Source of the DNA: Loxodes magnus
Taxonomy: Eukaryota; Ciliophora; Karyorelictea; Loxodida; Loxodidae
Assembly: GCA_946699065.1 (NCBI GenBank)
Contig: CAMPDV010000222.1
Span: forward strand, 310,001 to 374,000
Direction: 5' to 3'
Length of the DNA stretch: 64,000 nt
Shown: in pieces, positions 10,836-23,230 of the stretch
How positions within the stretch are numbered: the first letter of the stretch is position 1
How the letters are laid out: every line of letters begins with the position of its first letter
The notes under the pieces: generated by a model
Told to the model about the DNA's origin: nothing
Databases searched by the model: none
What the model saw: only the letters and a program-made list of their open reading frames with translations
Program-made: the position numbers and the translations under genes

Positions 10836-11920
10836 TTAAAATAGTAATTTTGACATTTTTTAGAAATATCTATTTATAAAAATATTAAAAAGTTATTATT
10901 TATTTATAACTTAAAATTATATAATACTACCAAATCTAGCATCTAAATTAAACTAACTCTTTAATATGAAATAATTTAATTTTTAAAATATAAAAATCTA
11001 CAAAAATATATTAAGGAAGCTATAGTTAATTTATATTGCTTAATGACAACATAATTATACACTTATTTTTTAATTATAAATAAAACTCTCTAATTTTAGG
11101 TAAATTTAAATACCTTTATTTTAAATACTAATAAATAGATGCTACTTTGTTAACTAAGATACATAAAAATTTGTCTTTTTCCTAACTTTTTATTTTATCT
11201 CTTTTTATGTTACTTAAATATTAATTTTTATACTTGTTTATATTAAATTTCATGAAATGTTTACATTGAAAATATCTATTAAAGATACTTATCTTAACTT
11301 GGTCTTACAATAAAATAAGAAATAAATAATCTTAAGTTTAGATTCTTCTTTTATTTGATAGTTAAAATTTTATTCTATGTAAATAACTTTATAATAGACA
11401 AACTTGTTATTTTATTTATTATTTTAATTATTTATAAATGTTAAAATTTAATTAATCAATGTTTATAAATTTAGCATTTTAATTACAGTTAAACTTATTA
11501 ACTAGTATATTATTAGATTCTAGTAATTAGATTTAAATACTTTATCTTTATTTCTAATTTTAGGCAATCATGTGTAAATAAAGATTCTAGGCTCTATTTA
11601 ATTATTTTAATTTCAGCTTTATTATTCTAATCAAAATTTATAATTACTTAGCGTCGTTTAATTTACCGCTGTTGGTTAATTTCATTTTTAGGAGCAAATA
11701 GTTATTTTAGATTTACTTTTACTTTGTAGTTTATAAAAAGCACAGTTGCAGGAAGGATACTTTTTACCTTCTACTTAAAGTTGGAAAGAAAGTCACAAAC
11801 GTCAATTATCTAGTCTTTATTTAATTTTAATTAAATCAACCTTCTTCTAAAACGTTCGTAAACTTCGTAAAAGGAGTTAAGCAAGAAAAATATTGTTGAC
11901 TAGCAATAAGAGGATAAATA
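10836..11920 (+). repeat. E1 element leader, copy 2 (inverted-repeat arm)
   Basis: Near-identical inverted counterpart of 4842-5925, upstream of the E1 ORF. Together with the ORFs it makes roughly 2.1-kb inverted arms around a 4.9-kb spacer holding E2 and two cassettes. Confidence 0.75.
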
Positions 11921-12994
11921 ATGAAATTAATAAAAAATATCAAAAAATATAAAAACCAGAATGGGGTCGATTATATGACATGAAATAATATAGAATCAAA
12001 AAGTTTGTCCTTCGATTTCTGAGTAAATCAGTATTTCTTAACTTGCACTATTCTTTAAATTATAAATTTGAAGAGAAAGATATATGATGTATACAGAATT
12101 AAAAGCTATTAAAATTGGATGGATGTACTCTTCAATATTCAAAAAGATGAAGTCGATCTCAACATAGTTGGGCAAGCTTATGAACAAATAGGAAGGAGAG
12201 TTTCAGATTCTTAAGTAATAAAGAATAAAGCAAATTATGACTGGAACAATGCTAATGGAGATTGAAGTAAAAGTGTAAGAGGCTATATTTATCGAGTTGT
12301 GTAATTAATTCTACTTAAGTAAAACTACAAATAACTTATTAATATTTGTAGTAAAAGACGTGGAAATCGATTTAAGAAAAAGATTATGAGATCGGATGAG
12401 AAAATTATATAATAAAAAAGGTAAATAATACAAGGAAATATTAATATTTAAAAGGGAGACAAGAATGAACTTAGAACAAGATTAGAAAGTTCCAGAGATC
12501 GACAATAACTGGAGTCGCAAACTATTTAATTATGCAGCTAGCATGAACTATTACAATAATTTTGAAATACCTAAGAAAAATTAAAAATCTTATTTTAACA
12601 TTGAAACAAATAGAGTTAAGAATTATTAAATAAAAGAGACTAAAATATCTATATTGTTATTATATAAAAATAAAATTAAACCTAAGAAATAACAGATCTC
12701 TCCAACAAAACCCAATATATCTTAATAGGATGTAGCTAACGATATTTATCTCCTTTAAATGAAGAATTCAGATTAACGAAGGCTATTAGGGATCATTATT
12801 AACGAAATAATAAAATAAACTCTATGAAGATTTCAAAATCGGAAAAATTAACTTGACAATAGGAATTAAATCTAATTATTTGCAGCAAATTTAAGGAAGA
12901 ATTGCATAGACTGAATAGATTGTAAAATAATAGAAACTGTAAGATAGAACAACCCATAATAATTAATGATCCAATTAAAATAATACAACTCTAA
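11921..12994 (+). CDS. E1 element protein, copy 2 (C-terminus lost)
   Basis: The frame starts MKLIKNIKKYKNQNGVDYMT and is collinear with copy 1 for 349 codons up to NDPIKI. Similarity then fades near 12990, where copy 1 carries about 125 more residues ending GKPIKGDTTLI. Downstream sequence here is instead Gag-like. Read in the same frame, it stays open because no stop codon occurs, so the true end is unknown. Function unrecognised; see copy 1. Confidence 0.55.
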
Positions 12995-13039
12995 AGTGGT
13001 GGAAATATTAAAAAGCAGTAATTTGAAAATAATAAGATT

Positions 13040-13435
13040 AGTAATCAAACATTCCAATTGAAATTGAGTCTGAATAATAATGATAGATGTGTTCTATCGT
13101 AGAAATATCCGATGCTATATATGTTAGAAGAACCATTGGTGGAAAGGAAGCTGAAAGAAAATTTAAATTGAAAGAGATAATAAGAAAAAATATCAGACGA
13201 ACTTTTCTGCTTTTGGCCTATAAGGACAGGACTAATATATAGGAAGTAATCTTAAAACTCCAGAATATACGAATAAAATAACATTTGAAGAAGAAACCAA
13301 GACAAATGGATCTTGGGGGAGATAAGGATGGTGGACTAGCGAAGTCCTACGCAAACCTTTAGTTTGGGAGAGTAGCATCAAATGAAAATCACCTGTGAAG
13401 TTCTCTTCGAATATAAACTTAATTTTATCCTTTTT
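13040..13435 (+). pseudogene. Gag-like zinc-knuckle fragment 'e'
   Basis: One frame gives RCYICQKNHWWKGSWKK, a knuckle of the CX2CX3H type with its last Cys lost. It is followed, in a shifted frame, by RTGLIYRKQ, the GIYRxK motif that follows the knuckle in every family member. N-terminal parts are missing or scrambled into the end of E1 copy 2. Confidence 0.5.
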
Positions 13436-13965
13436 TACGAATAAAAATGATTATTTCCTCTAATAAAATTAAGACAACTTTATTTCTTAATTACTAAAAG
13501 GGATTGTAGAAGTTATACTTAGAAAATAAGAATCCCTAAAATTAAGTTAAGGAACTAGAGAAAAAATAAAGAACATGCTGACAAATGCTATGAAGATCCT
13601 GCAAGATAATAACTAATTAAAAACTAAACTTGAATTTTTGGAAGCTAATATATAAATAGTTTAAGTATAAGAGAAACTTAATAAGATTGCTTTATATACG
13701 CAATAAGTGTTTAAAAAGTCAATCCAAAGAGATCCAATGGAAATTGAAATGGAGCAACTACCAGTCTATAAATATAGAAATACACCAAAATGCTGGTTTT
13801 GCAAGAGAAGAAGACACTTAGTAATATAATGTTGGTAGATCACTAAGAAAAAGATAGGAGAAATAAAATTTTGAAATAGATTGAATTAACTATATTGTAC
13901 ACAATAAGAACAAATTTATAGAAGAAAATTTTAATAATAATTAGGATTTACATGAAAAATAACTG
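13436..13965 (+). pseudogene. Gag-like zinc-knuckle fragment 'f'
   Basis: Encodes a coiled coil (ENKNPQNQVKELEKK, then NMLTNAMKILQDNNQLKTKL after a 1-base slip in an A-run near 13570). A DPMEIEMEQ linker and a complete CCHC knuckle follow, CWFCKRRRHLVIQCW (about 13791-13835), then NRLNQLYCTQQEQIYRRK. DPMEIE before the knuckle is shared with the 33.5 and 47.0 kb copies. Confidence 0.65.
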
Positions 13966-15464
13966 TTACAAATTTTTGTATAATAACATTAACCTAACAG
14001 CAAAAGAGAAAACAATGTAAATAAAACCTAAAACTAAAAAATTGTTGGTTCAATTACGCAAATGATTGAATAACAGGTCATAAGTAGAAAATTAATCTAA
14101 GCGAGTTCGATCCCTGCTTGGTAAAATTAAACAATATATCTAAAAATTTCGGTAATGAATTGATATAATTTCAATTTGCTGAAATAATAATTTGAATTAT
14201 GAAATTATTTAGTATGCTAAAAAACTATGTATTTTGGACTTCAGAAGTCAGTAATTTCAAGCCAACATATTCTCAGAATAAGCTATGCTTGAGGATTTAT
14301 TTTATTTGCCTAATCTTTGGACAATGCTAAGCCAAAATAGACTCTGTAATCCAATACAGACAATGAAAAAAATCAGACTCCAATCATCTTTATCTAAGCC
14401 TCTCCTTCTGGAATAATTAAATAGGCAAGTCACCTTGTGAAGCAATCAAAAGGATTTGCTTAGCCAAAATAAAAACTTTGGATTTAGGTCCTTGTACTAT
14501 ACCCCTTCAATATCATATTTAATTATAAAATAATAGTAATAATAAATAAAATGACTAAAAGGAGTTAAAGAACACATATTATCAAAAAAGCAAGAAGACA
14601 ACTAAGCTGAAGAGAAATAAAAGCTTTGCGTATTTTGGAAACAGCAGAAAAATTTATAGTAGCTCATAAGGAAAGATGTTCAATAAGAAACAAAAACCGA
14701 ATTTGGTTATATAGCAATAGAGAAGAGAAGAAGAGCGAAGTGGAGAGAGAGTGAATCTGACCCCAGAGAGAAATCGACAGCTTTGAAACTGGTTGAAATA
14801 TCCAGAAAAAGAGTAAACAATATTAAATTATTATTTTTCGTTGAATAATAAAATATTTATAAGAAAAACAATTTTATTACTATAAAGTATAATTTTAAAG
14901 TTATTTATATAAAATAGTAAAAATCAAACTGAGCTATACATAAACTAAATTAAATAAATAGAATTAAATAAAGATTTAAATACAAAATTCATATTGATTT
15001 TAGCCCTAACTTTGAAAAATGTAATTTAACATATTAAATTATAATGTCAAATCTTATTTTTAAAATTAGTTTCTAAAAATCCTAAAATATACTTTATTTT
15101 ATTTTATTCCTCAAAAAAATAATTAATTAGCAATAAAAATTTATGAAGCCTCTTTTTTTATTTTTTAGATGATAATTTTTTAATTTAATTTAATTTAAAA
15201 ATGTATAATGCTTTATAGCTAATACTAATATAAAATTTTACTTATATAATTTTATTCAATAATGTTTTTTCCTTCTTTTATTTCATTTTTATGAAATTTT
15301 TTTTCATTGCACCAGAGATAAAGATTATGAATTTCTATTTTTTTAAATCCGATTGTTTCAGTAAAATAAAAAAATGAGATGCTACTGCTAAATTCTGTAA
15401 TTTTTTATAGAATCATAATGAAATAAATTTATTTTATAATATAATATAATTTAATTTAAATAGG
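13966..15464. other. Mostly unassigned A+T-rich stretch
   Basis: No confident gene. 14090-14125 holds an isolated T-arm-like GAGTTCGATCC with partial pairing but no cloverleaf. 14580-14830 is G+C-richer and Lys/Arg-rich in all frames. Confidence 0.35.
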
Positions 15465-15742
15465 ATGGTCCTTACCTTTTAAGGTCGCGAGAAGAATTCC
15501 CAAGAGATGAACTGACTGTGAAGCAGTCTTTTCTAAATGTTGGCCTGATTAATCTCTTCATAATGGGTTGAAAATCTACCTATAATCGCCTGTTGGTGTC
15601 CTGTGCTTTGAGATTTTGAACTGCAAGCTTGCCTACAAATAGAAGAGAGAATGCTATTGGAATATTGGAGATTAACAAGACTTATAAATTAACTTTTTTA
15701 AAGAGATGCACCCTATTGTAGGACAACGCACTCTATAATAAC
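15465..15742 (+). mobile_element. Hairpin-ended short element H1
   Basis: A G+C-rich island (15470-15660) in very A+T-rich DNA. It ends AAAGAGATGCACC...CGCACTCTATAAT, matching the 3' end of H2-H4. The terminal hairpin is more degenerate here than in H4. It may be a SINE-like or other non-autonomous retroelement; coding cannot be excluded. Confidence 0.5.
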
Positions 15743-16167
15743 ATTTTTTTTCTTTTATTTTCTTATTCAATTGATGAAATCTTAATTTTAAATAAATAGA
15801 AAAAATATAATTATTTAAATTTCTTTTATTTTTCCTTTTTTAATCGACTCTTCTAAAAATTAATTAAATCTCTTTTATTTTCATTTAAATATTTTTTAAT
15901 TACTTTATCTATACTATCTTAGTTTAAAAAATGTTCGCTGTTTTTGTTTTTCGTTCTTAAACTTATTTAATATATTAATTTTTAATTTTTAATCTTATTT
16001 CTGTTGGAAAAAATTTACTTGTTTGATTTTTTTATTTTTTTTAAATGAAAGTTATTAGAGTCTTTCTTTTCCTTTTTTTTATATTGATTTTGTATTTTTT
16101 TTATTAATACTCAATTACTTTCGGGAAGAAAAACTAATTTGAGAAAGATTCATTCTTCAAATAAAAA

Positions 16168-17754
16168 ATGCTTAATATTACGATGAATTATTTTGAAGAA
16201 GTTTTACCAGAGAAGTCTTAAGATAATAAAACTATGAATAAAAATGCAAGCTTTAGTTTACTTTTACACTAAAATAAAGTTACGATTTCAGATCAAAATC
16301 AACAAAAAAGTAAGCCCTTGATTTACTACAAAAATGTTAATTACACGTTAAGCAACTAAATCTAAAATTAAGTGAATATAGAAAACTTCTATTCTTTGCT
16401 TACTGAATTAGTTTCATTTAATGGATTACCAAATAGAACTTTAATTTCTACAATTGAAATTCTAGAATTTTTCGATAACAACAAAAATTGCGTAGAAATA
16501 AACGCAACTAAAATCTGATAAAGATTAAATTTAAGTAAAAATAGATATATGACAGTTTCTACAAACGCAGATTATGCTAAATTTTTACCATTTACAGCTC
16601 CTTTTTATCAAATATGCGGATGGTAATAAAAATTATTTATTCAAAACGATTTAAAAGATTGAGAAGAGGAATCTAACTAGCAAATTTTGCGTTTTTTAAA
16701 GCAACGAGGAATGGAGATTTTTTATTATAACGTATCGTTACCTAAAAATTTTAAGTCTAAGGAAGAAAAGATATCATGGCATTAGAATTAAAGGCTATGA
16801 ATACCCTTATTTTTTAAACCTGACGACTTTTTATAATAAACTGACGGCGATATTTCAATGATAAAATGCGATCTTCTTTATAGTTATAATGTAAATAAAT
16901 GAAAGTTTTTTCACTTCTTTGAAAATGGCTATAGACATCCATTCTAATTTTACAACGAAACTGTAAAATAACGTTTATTTTACATCTTTTTTTCATATAC
17001 CGCAAGAGATTATGTCTAATTATTTCTCAATTCAACAGAAAAATTTGCTTGGAGTGATGAAGAAAAGTTTAAATTTATATCTAAAGAGTTATATAAAATT
17101 TTAGAAAAACCTTATCAACGAGGATATGATGAACTATTCCTCTCCAAAGAAGTTGATAAATGGAAAAAGATATAACGTAAAAAGTCACGATTAAAAAAGT
17201 TTTATAAATAAAATAATTTAAACTAAACTGAACAATTGCTTTACAATGGAATAAAAAGATGATCCTTTACAAAAGAGCATTGCTATGGACCTAAACCAAA
17301 ATATGCTTGTAGAATGATTTTAAATAATTATACTTGGAAAGGATTTGAATATTTTTATAAAGAATGTTATTATTTTCATATAAGCCAATTATTATATAAT
17401 CAATTACCATGAGTTTATGTAACCAGATTAGGCTGCAACTTTAGATAAGATTTATATGATATAGCAACATATGCGCAAGGAAATAGTCTAGCAAAAAATA
17501 AAGATTGGGAAGATATTTTAAACTACATAACTCAAAAAAACTAAAATATTTAAAAATATAATTATAAAAATAAATATTCTTAATTATTGTTAAAAAATGG
17601 CAAAATTAAAAAACTAATTATTATAATTTTTATAAAGTAATGTATAATTTAAAATGTAAAATAAATAATTATGCTTTAGAAATAAAAAAACTTATTTATA
17701 ATTACTTAAAATTAAAATTTTATAAAATTATTATATTCAAATCTTATCTAATGA
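16168..17754 (+). CDS. Unknown protein of about 450-528 residues
   Basis: ATG 16168 follows ATAAAAA. The frame stays open for 528 codons to TGA 17752-17754, but protein-like composition ends near 17550, so termination may be earlier. At least five internal TGA codons fall where Trp fits (KIWQRLN, LKDWEEES, NQRLWIPLF, NKWKFFHFF, GIKRWSF). It is rich in aromatic and charged residues, with EKFAWSDEEKFKFISKELYK and a Cys/Tyr-rich end (HCYGPKPKYACRMILNNY). No signal peptide or known domain. NSTEKFAWSDEE faintly recalls the KLTWQQE part of E1, whose truncated copy lies just downstream in the opposite orientation; a mobile-element origin is possible. Confidence 0.6.
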
Positions 17755-17894
17755 TATTTTTGAGCCATAGCGTTTTTAAAAAATTTTCCTTTCTCACACT
17801 TTTTAAATTAATCAATGGACTGCTTTACTATTCTTAATATTTTTTTTTTGTTCACAATAAATTTATAAAAAATTAATAATATAAAAAATATATA
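17755..17894. other. Short A+T-rich spacer
   Basis: Between the unknown gene and the 3' end of E1 copy 3; nothing recognised. Confidence 0.4.
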
Positions 17895-18592
17895 AATGAG
17901 ATGTCACCTTTAATTGGTTTGCCACGATAAAAAATTTTCATATAAATGTAAGCATTCACTTCAAACTTGTTTGGATCTTCTATGTTGCAAGTCTTGATGA
18001 TTTTAAGGTTGTTTTTCTTTATTTTTTCCTATATGCAAAATCTCAATCATTTTCTATTTATCTCATATACTACTTATTATATATGAAGAACTTCTTTATT
18101 TACTTTTAATATTTTTTATGTAAAAAAAACATTCTCGATTGGTTCCAAATAAATTTTTCATTAATTTTCTATTTTTCTCTTAAATTGGTAGGAACTTCTT
18201 ATTTTATGTCTTGTTTGCCATATCAGCACTCTTCGGTAGATTATTTCTTTCGTTAAGAGTTATTATTTTAATTGGATCATTAATTATTATGGGTTGTTCT
18301 ATCTTACAGCTTCTATTATCTTACAATCTATTCAGTCTATGCAATTCTTCCTTAAATTTGCTGCAAATAATTAGAGTTAATTCCTATTGTGAAGTTAATT
18401 TTTCCGATTTTGAAATCTTCATAGAGTATATTTTATTATTTCGTTAATAATGATCCCTAATAGCCTTCGTTAATCTGAATTCTTCATTTAAATGAGATAA
18501 ATATCGTTAGCTACATCCTATTAAGATATATTGGGCTTTGTTGGAGAGATCTGTTATTTCTTTGGTTTAATTTTATTTTTATGTAATAATAA
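17895..18592 (-). mobile_element. E1 element, 5'-truncated copy 3
   Basis: Carries only the last 230 or so codons of the E1 ORF, ending FEVNAYIYMKIFYRGKPIKG-D, followed by a TATTATTAATT tail. It is about 95% like 3420-4110 and in the same orientation. The sharp loss of similarity at 18592, with an intact 3' end, is the 5' truncation expected of target-primed reverse transcription. Confidence 0.75.
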
Positions 18593-18599
18593 TAAATTA

Positions 18600-19140
18600 T
18601 AGATATTCCATCTTAATTTGGATTATTACTGCTTTAAAATTTATTAGTTATATAAAATTTATATATTTCCAATCTTTTCGGATTTTCTTCAAATACATAT
18701 TGCTTATCAATTTGCATACCTTAAAAATTTATAATTCTTAATTTCGTAAGAAACATATAAATTATTTTAAAAAGCGACCATAATTCTTGCAATCCTAAAA
18801 TTATTTTCTTTCCTAAAATAGGAATTTTTGCTATCTTAGCATTCGATTCCAAATTAATGGGTCGTTCATCGACCACTTTTAAAAAATTAGCTTTCATTCA
18901 ACTCGATCAATTGATTGAATTTTGTTTCTATCTATTCTATTTTGAATTTTGTTGCTATAGATTTTCTTTTAGTACTAAGATTCTAAAAATAAGATTCTAG
19001 ATTTTTCTTTTAAGCTCTTGTGCTTATTGTTAAATTTTCCTTTTAATTTTACATGTTTTGAAGTTCTTAAAGGATCATTTATTGATTAGAAGTTAAATGA
19101 GAGTTATCCTTTTCTTATAATACTTTTGCTTGAAATTTTC
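18600..19140 (-). pseudogene. Gag-like zinc-knuckle fragment 'n'
   Basis: The minus strand matches the split cassette 'b' (1.9-3.2 kb): KDNSHL, a coiled coil, FKIEQIETKFNQLIELNES, then a decayed knuckle (QDCKNYGRFLKQF). It shows the unbroken arrangement that cassette 'a' interrupts at 2.06 kb. Not translatable in one frame. Confidence 0.55.
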
Positions 19141-19154
19141 TATTGAAAAAATCT

Positions 19155-19455
19155 AGATTATAGGGTGCGTAGCACTCTCGTGGCGCGCACCTCTTTTGAT
19201 TAATTTTATTTAAAGTAAATAAAATTTCTCCTTGGAAGTTTCCCCCAGTGCTTCACTCCTTCGGAAATTCTGTCTTCTAATAGGGCAAGATCGGATTGAT
19301 ACCCTAAGAGACCTAATCGTCTGTCATCTTTCATCAACCGTTACTCAATGCCTCTATTTCTTTCCTGCTTGATTCCCGCAAAGATTATTACTCAGTTTGT
19401 CACTCCTGAAGTACTCTTGGTACTCGAGTTTACTTAATCTCAATTATAGGATTAC
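19155..19455 (-). mobile_element. Hairpin-ended short element H2
   Basis: A G+C-rich island whose minus-strand 3' end is GCGCGCCACGAGAGTGCTAC then GCACCCTATAATC. AGAGTGC at 19172-19178 pairs across a TAC loop with 19162-19168 (GCACCCT, one wobble). Same 3' end as H3 and H4. No ORF is convincing. Confidence 0.6.
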
Positions 19456-19634
19456 TTCTCCTTATTTAAAATATACATAGCAAAATAAATTTAAAACTTA
19501 AAAATTTGAAGATTTGCTATAATTAAAAAAATACATAATTATAGTACTAATATGATGAAAATATTAGCCTTCTTACTTTTTTTTAATTTTAACTAATTTA
19601 ACTTTTAATTAATTAATTTCGACTAAAAAAGTTT

Positions 19635-19930
19635 TTGGACCGGAAATTCTTTTCCGATTGCACGACCCGACGCTCTCTTTTTATGGAATAACGGGGATAT
19701 CCTGTTGTGCTCCAGGCACAGCTGCTAGGGAGCTCCATCGCTATGAGCAGCCAGGCTTCAAGCCCCTACCAAGAGCGAATAATCTCAAAGACATTGTTCC
19801 CTTCAGAAAATGACTTTGACCAGGGAATTTCCCAGCGACAGGAAAGGAAATTTTTCCTAGCCATAAAACCAGAAAGTGTTGTCACGAAGGTCGTTCTCAG
19901 CTTCCACCATCTTTTCAATTATACCAATTT
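19635..19930 (-). repeat. Conserved Trp-rich element segment, copy W1
   Basis: G+C-rich. On the minus strand one frame reads FLSCRWEIPWSKSFSEGNN and later TTGYPRYSIKRERR. The plus-strand segment at 39.43-39.73 kb reads FLSCRWADPWLESISE, with TGA at both Trp positions where this copy has TGG. Its second half (CTTGGTAGGGGCTTGAA; CAGGATATCCCCGTTAT) also matches the E2-type 3' segment at 45.06-45.23 kb. It is probably the conserved C-terminal coding part of an element family. Confidence 0.55.
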
Positions 19931-20639
19931 AACTTTTAGTAAATGTATTTTTAATTCTCAAATATACTGCTATAAAATAGCCTTTTTCTTAAAAATTAAA
20001 TTTCTCAATTCAAAAGATTTTAAATTATTTTGCTTTTATTTCTACTAAAAATATTCAATCAAATCGTAATTTTTATATATGAAAGCAACATCTTTTATGA
20101 AAAGAATAATTCAATTTTTTTAAATTTTCTAGCTTTTTATAACTGATTTATCTTTTTTCTATCTGCTAAAACTTATAAAAATTGTAAATAAAAGAAACTA
20201 AAAAGATACTAACTAAATAATTAACTTAGTTGATATTTAAAAAAGTTGAACTAATCTAATTTTATTAATTTATAATATAAACATTTAAGTTTAACTTTAG
20301 TTAAAGAAAGAGATAATAATGAATAAAAAAGAGTATCATAATAGCATATTCTAAAATTTACTAGGAAAGTAGCTTATACATTGTTGCATATTTTAAATTT
20401 TTGTTTAAGAACTTCGTTTATAATTTTTTAGTCATTAGCAAAATATGCTTCAATTTTAGTTTTCGATTAATTAAAAAGTTAGTTTTGTAAGATTTAAAAA
20501 TGATAATTATCAGGGTAGTTTATTTATATAATTTAAAATTATTAATGAATTCAAAAATTAAAAGCTAGATTAATAAATTTATTTATTTTAGGATTTATTT
20601 TCATACTTATTGAATTAAAATTGTTTAAATCAAAAGCTT

Positions 20640-22240
20640 TTAACTTTTTTTTTAAACTAATAGCTTCTTTCAATTAAAGAAGTTAGTAATTATTTTTTTT
20701 AATTGCTTTATAAATTTCGTCATTCTTAATGTCATTTTCTCATCTTTAACTTCTTCCTTTTAAGTTTTCTTCATTTCCTACAATTAAAGTCTTCTTGCAA
20801 TTAGTTTCTGTGAAATATTTTTATTTATATATCTAAATGTTCCAGTAGATGAGTTCATATAGTCTTGATCATTCAATATAAAATGCCTAAAGTAATAAAT
20901 TCCAAAATCTTACAATATTCAATCCTTCATATCAGAATAGTATATTAATATGTGCTCAAATATCTCATATTCTCATCCTACATACAGAAGGAATTATCAC
21001 TAGCATAATGTCGATCTTGGAAAATTTTCCGAAAGTTATGAATTGGGTTCAAAGTTTATATATAAACTGACAACTTCTCATCTATTCTATTTTTTCAATC
21101 CGTGTAAGTAATTTGTGGAAATTATTAAAAATTACCAAATTACTCATTATAATTCTGCTGTTTTCGTTCTTTTTAATTTTTAAGTAGCTAATTTATAGAA
21201 ACAATTATATACCTTTACTCTTATATACCTTGTAATATTTTTAAGCTACTGTTTTATTCTAGGAATTCTGTAGATCAATATTATAAAGGTCAGATAGTTG
21301 TTAAATTTAATTGTTCAATTTACATTTTTTTCCAGTTGCTAAAGAAAAGGGAATCTATTATTGAAAGGAGAATAAGTATTTTTATATTCCATTTTATAGT
21401 AGAATTTGAGGAATTTCAGATTTATAATGTACTTGAAATGTTACTCAATGCTATTTAATATAACGCGTTAAAAATTGAAATAGCTGCTTAAAAAACCTTT
21501 CTTGAAATTATTTCATGCTTGTTTCAATTCTATTCAAACCTCCAGTTAATCTTTTTGGATATTCCATAGAACTAACTATCCTCTATTCTCTGCTTTAAGT
21601 AGTGTTAAAAATCTGCACTGAGTTTGCTAATGTCAAGGAATCATTTCCTTTTATCTCATTAATTAAAAAAAATTCATTTCATCTATTTACTTGAATGCAA
21701 CTTCTTCGCAATGGGGATTAAAATTCTTCTTCTAATTAATAAATGTTCTTCAATATTTTTCTCGATTGATTTAAAAGATTGATTATCTACCTATTTACAA
21801 AAGTTTTCTTATTTCTAATATTTCGTTAAAAATAAAAAAACATTCAGACTTGGTAACATTGATCTTCAAATGAGTTCATGCAAAAATCTTGCTTACTTCA
21901 TTTATTAATTCATACATCTACATGGTAGATTTGGCTAGAAAATTAAAATAATCTGTCCATCCTCTGCAATCGAAGCTAGCACTTAAGTTTTAATATTTGA
22001 ATCTCAATAAGCTGCTTTTATTTTTTAATATCTAAAACTTTAAATACAAATTCTCAATACTACAGAGGCAGTACTATTCCATGAGAGTTTCCTTATGTAA
22101 CTCCATTTATATTATAATGTTCTAGTATAAATTCCATCTATAATAAATAAAGGATTTAGTTTTTTGAAGAATGTTTCTAGCGTTTTTATTAGTCCAGATT
22201 ATTACTCATTACCTAAAATATATAAAATAAATAAAAAAAG
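20640..22240 (-). mobile_element. LINE-type reverse transcriptase remnant 2 (5'-truncated)
   Basis: Read on the minus strand, the start near 22120 gives GVTQGNSHGIVLPL, a G-x-x-QG-x-S RT block. A catalytic-type block then reads IAEDGQIILI (ADDG-like), and after a 1-base slip NFLAKSTMQMYELINEVSK and THLKINVTKSEC, the usual K-x-N-x-x-KSE block. Later come SMEYPKRLTGGLNRIE and a long basic tail. The RT fingers and everything upstream are missing, the common 5' truncation. Frame slips, and Glu in place of the first catalytic Asp, make it inactive. Confidence 0.65.
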
Positions 22241-22261
22241 CAGCTTTATTTATAAATCCCA

Positions 22262-22620
22262 TATTAGGTAATCTGGTGCAGTGTATATTGTATTGTGAGT
22301 AGTCTCGGGGAAGGATGGATAAATCAGAAGAGACAAGATTAACTGCCCGAGGATTTTCGCTAGCAAGTATGAACGTATGACTGACGGACCTAGTAATGAC
22401 TTAATTACTAATTCTTATTTGGATCTTATTCAAAAAGACTAGAGCAATTGTTTCAAGCCTCAAGAATAATTTTTAATAAGCAGAATCTCATTTGAAGAAG
22501 CTGACATGACTTATTGAACGAATAGAATGACAACAAGAAGTATGAGAACACTTTTTTTAATATTAACTATTAATATTAAAAGAGCAGCGCACCAACGAGG
22601 TACACACTCTATAATCAACG
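22262..22620 (+). mobile_element. Hairpin-ended short element H3
   Basis: Begins GGTAATCTGGTGCAGTGTA, a block also at 43.21 kb (GGTAATCCGGTGCAGTATA). It ends GCGCACCAACGAGG then TACACACTCTATAATCAAC, the shared H-family 3' end, followed by TTATTTATTTATT. G+C-rich against its surroundings. Non-coding in appearance, but a coding role cannot be excluded. Confidence 0.55.
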
Positions 22621-23230
22621 TTATTTATTTATTAGTTATCTAGATATATTTACAGTAATAAAATTTTTTCATAATAGCAGCATTTTAACTTTTAGAACAG
22701 CTTTTGTAAAAAAAAATTAAATTAAAAAAATTTAAAAAAATCTAATAAGTTTATTAAGTTATAGCTGCTAGATTTTCACTATCTATTAAAATTAAAATAT
22801 AGATAGAATTAATTATATTTATAATTTACAATTTACAATATAAAAGGAGTTTCTTGTTAAAATTCTTAAAAGTTTGATCATTTTGTATTTATTTCATTTT
22901 TTATTTTTTTATTAATAAGACTCAAATTTTTAGTTGCTTTCGGTTAGGTTTTCTGTTTATATTAATACCTTTCATGTAAATTACTCTCACTTATACAAAA
23001 AACGAAAATAATATTAGAATTCTATCTTTAAGCCTTATTCTTAAAATTGGCTAATTTAAACTTCATCTTTTACTGTTGATTCCCTTTATGTAAATTTAGC
23101 TTTAATTATTTATTAAAGATCCTTTGAAGTTGAAAGTCATTTGACAAAAATTAACTAAATAGAGAGTAGTTTTGGATTGAATTTTTGGTAATTAGAATGA
23201 AGATACATATATATAAACTACTAAGACAGA

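Noticed and set aside
3408-12994. E1 inverted pair as terminal inverted repeats of one large DNA transposon (Maverick/Tlr-like)
   Set aside because: The arms each contain the E1 ORF and leader, E1 also occurs singly and 5'-truncated, and the spacer holds no polymerase, integrase or capsid gene I can see.
14090-14125. Possible tRNA (GAGTTCGATCC box-B-like)
   Set aside because: No matching acceptor, D or anticodon arm; only an imperfect T arm.
19707-20048. 113-codon plus-strand ORF with standard code
   Set aside because: The minus-strand frame is the one supported by the 39.5 kb copy with TGG/TGA replacement; the plus ORF has no such support.
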